Assembly: GCA_963556195.1 (NCBI GenBank)
Contig: CAUVYP010001208.1
Location: forward strand, 2,666,001 to 2,730,000
Origin: Sepiola atlantica
Lineage: Eukaryota > Mollusca > Cephalopoda > Sepiida > Sepiolidae
Direction: 5' to 3'
DNA: 64,000 bases
How positions within the stretch are numbered: position 1 is the first letter of the stretch; the number at the start of each line of letters is the position of its first letter. Positions 62,272 to 64,000 of this stretch are shown one piece after another. The position numbers were made by a program, and so were the translations under genes. Below the pieces are notes generated by a model, which was not told where the DNA came from, made no database searches, and was given only the letters and a program-made list of their open reading frames with translations.

Positions 62272-63945
62272 AGCGCGTTTTAAAGTTGATATCGCTTTTG
62301 TTTATAACTTCCACATTTATTCGAATTGTGCAACGAAACTTTGCACAGATTAGCGGAGTCACATGTTCTACTGAAGTACCAAGTTTCAGAAGTGCAGCTC
62401 TTGTACTGCCGGAGATATGTCGATACAAACTGAATACGCAAACTATCAACAAAATTTAGTGCGATTTAAAGTTGATATCGCTTTTGTTTATAACTTCACC
62501 ATTCTTTAGAATTGTGCAACGAAACTTTGCAGAGATAAGCGGAGTCACATGCTCTACTGAAGTACCAAGTTTCAGAAGTGCAGCTCTTTTACTGCCGGAG
62601 ATATGTCGATACAAACTGAATACGCAAAACATCGACAAAATTTAGCGCGTTTTAAAGTTGATATCGCTTTTGTTTATAACTTCCACATTTATTCGAATTG
62701 TGCAACGAAACTTTGCACAGATTAGCGGAGTCACATTTTCTACTGAAGTACTAAGTTTCAGAAGTGCAGCTCTTGTACTGCCGGAGATATGTCGATACAA
62801 ACTAAATACGCAAAACATCGACAAAATTTAGCGCGTTTTAAAGTTGATATCGCTTTTGTTTATAACTTCCACATTTATTCGAATTGTGCAACGAAACTTT
62901 GCACAGATTAGCGGAGTCACATTTTCTACTGAAGTACCAAGTTTCAGAAGTGCAGCTCTTTTACTGCCGGAGATATGTCGATACAAACTGAATACGCAAA
63001 ACATCAACAAAATTTAGCGCGTTTTAAAGTTGATATCGCTTTTGTTTATAACTTCCACATTTATTCGAATTGTGCAACGAAACTTTGCAGACAGTCGCGG
63101 ATAGGCCTTATCTACTGAAGTACCAAGTTTCAGAAGTGCAGCTCTTGTACTGCCGGAGATATGTCGATACAAACTGAATACGCAAAACATCAACAAAATT
63201 TAGCGCGTTTTAAAGTTGATATCGCTTTTGTTTATAACTTCCACATTTATTCGAATTGTGAAACGAAACTTTGCACAGATTAGCGGAGTCACATTTTCTA
63301 CTGAAGTACCAAGTTTCAGAAGTGCAGCTCTTGTACTGCCGGAGATATGTCGATACAAACTGAATACGCAAAACATCAACAAAATTTAGCCCGTTTTAAA
63401 GTTGATATCGCTTTTGTTTATAACTTCCACATTTATTCGAATTGTGCAACGAAACTTTGCAGACAGTCGCGGAAACACATGTTCTACTGAAGTACCAAGT
63501 TTCAGAAGTGCAGCTCTTGTACTGCCGGAGATATGTCGATACGAACTGAATACGCAAAACATCAACAAAATTTAGCGCGTTTTAAAGTTGATATCGCTTT
63601 TGTTTATAACTTCCACATTTATTCGAATTGTGCAACGAAACTTTGCACAGATTAGCGGAGTCACATGTTCTACTGAAGTACCAAGTTTCAGAAGTGCAGC
63701 TCTTGTACTGCCGGAGATATGTCGATACAAACTGAATACGCAAAACATCAACAAAATTTAGCGCGTTTTAAAGTTGATATCGCTTTTGTTTATAACTTCC
63801 ACATTTATTCGAATTGTGCAACGAAACTTTGCAGACAGTCGCGGATAGGCCTTTTCTACTGAAGTACCAAGTTTCAGAAGTGCAGCTCTTGTACTGCCGG
63901 AGATATGTCGATACAAACTGAATACGCAAAACATCAACAAAATTT
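62272..63945 (+). repeat. Mixed block b-g-a-a-d-a-e-b-d
   Basis: Nine 186-bp monomers. It starts with an ACTATC-tailed b and a complete g, the first since 48.3 kb. The last seven monomers match 45903-47204 in order. Confidence 0.85.
62644..63945 (+). repeat. 7-monomer block a-a-d-a-e-b-d, right member of a pair
   Basis: Same order as 45903-47204, offset 16741 bp. Private changes include GTGAAACGAAAC near 63260, GGAAACACATG near 63472 and GATACGAACTG near 63540. Confidence 0.75.
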
Positions 63946-64000
63946 AGCGCGTTTTAAAGTTGATATCGCTTTTGTTTATAACTTCCACATTTATTCGAAT
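63946..64000 (+). repeat. Partial monomer at window end
   Basis: The first 55 bp of a monomer, ending before the variable window, so its family cannot be assigned. The array continues past the edge. Confidence 0.9.

Larger units (their letters stand above)
1..64000 (+). repeat. Satellite DNA array, 186-bp monomer, entire window
   Basis: Seen: the same unit recurs from the first to the last base, always in the same orientation, with 343 complete copies between 152 and 63945 and a partial copy at each window edge. Unit lengths are 186 bp (316 copies), 185 bp (14), 187 bp (12) and 184 bp (1). No unrelated sequence interrupts the array and neither end is reached, so it extends beyond the window on both sides. 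Known: tandem arrays of this kind are typical of eukaryotic centromeric, pericentromeric or other heterochromatic DNA. Inference: this is such a block. I do not recognise the monomer as a named satellite family, and its chromosomal position cannot be read from the window. Confidence 0.98.

Noticed and set aside
521..63940. Hundreds of 60-codon open frames on the minus strand, and similar ones on the plus strand
   Set aside because: They are the satellite monomer read in frame: 186 bp is 62 codons with one stop. Most start at TTG, none has a convincing start signal, length variants break the frame, and the families differ by residue-changing substitutions. No protein family is recognisable.
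1..64000. CRISPR array
   Set aside because: Repeats are 186 bp and directly contiguous with no unique spacers, no leader and no cas genes; unit length is far outside the CRISPR repeat range.
1..64000. Simple two-monomer (372-bp) alternation of CAGATTAG and GACAGTCG types
   Set aside because: Alternation holds for short stretches (for example a-e-a-e), but runs such as b-b, a-a-d and e-c break it repeatedly. An ancestral dimer cannot be shown from this window.
1..64000. rRNA, tRNA, histone or other tandem gene clusters
   Set aside because: The 186-bp unit contains no recognisable RNA gene, polymerase III A/B boxes or conserved coding sequence.
1..64000. Telomeric or microsatellite sequence
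   Set aside because: No runs of short telomere-type or di/trinucleotide repeats were seen; the unit is a complex 186-bp sequence throughout.

Overview
The whole 64 kb window is one uninterrupted satellite DNA array. A 186-bp monomer is repeated head to tail in a single orientation, from the first base to the last. Stepping through it by hand, with each monomer starting at the A of the AGCGCGTTTT block, gives a partial monomer at 1-151, 343 complete monomers at 152-63945, and a partial one at 63946-64000. Of the 343, 316 are exactly 186 bp, 14 are 185 bp, one is 184 bp and 12 are 187 bp, which sums exactly to the observed span. I see no gene, RNA gene, transposon, inverted monomer or unrelated spacer. 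An array of this size points to a eukaryotic genome, at a (peri)centromeric or other heterochromatic block. I do not recognise the family and cannot name the organism. The consensus monomer is about 37% G+C.

Most of the monomer is nearly constant. Variation is concentrated in a window of about 23 bp at monomer positions 75-97, which sorts the copies into families. The letters used here are: a and b (CAGATTAG, then CACATT or CACATG), c and d (GACAGTCG, then AGGCCT), e, f and i (GACAGTCG, then GACACATG, GGCACATT or GACACATGTCC), g (GAGATAAG plus a diverged 5' part), h, j and k (variants of a/b), and z (187 bp). These families are arranged in higher-order repeats (HORs), whose periods change along the window.

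Layout: 1-4980 holds an imperfect 16-monomer duplication (offset 2971 bp). 4981-7953 is mixed, with a 557-bp trimer run. 7954-12607 is a 13-monomer duplication (2420 bp). 12608-15025 is mixed. 15026-20973 is built from a recurring c-h-d-a module. 20974-23020 is mixed. 23021-30277 has g-anchored units of 13, 11 and 15 monomers. 30278-32137 is mixed. 32138-39950 has two 12-mers followed by two shortened 9-mers. 39951-40322 is a damaged monomer pair. 40323-44042 has short d-a-e(-k) subrepeats. 44043-50181 is mixed, with blocks copied from or to sites 14-17 kb away. 50182-62271 is the cleanest HOR: seven tandem units of 10, 10, 9, 9, 9, 9 and 9 monomers. 62272-64000 is mixed.

Indels shift from left to right. 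Fourteen of the 15 short monomers lie before 21 kb, while the last 89 complete monomers (47392-63945) are all exactly 186 bp. This fits older, decaying sequence on the left and recently homogenised sequence on the right, produced by unequal exchange and gene conversion. Each monomer has one long open frame per strand, but these are by-products of a 186-bp (62-codon) period and I do not annotate them as genes.
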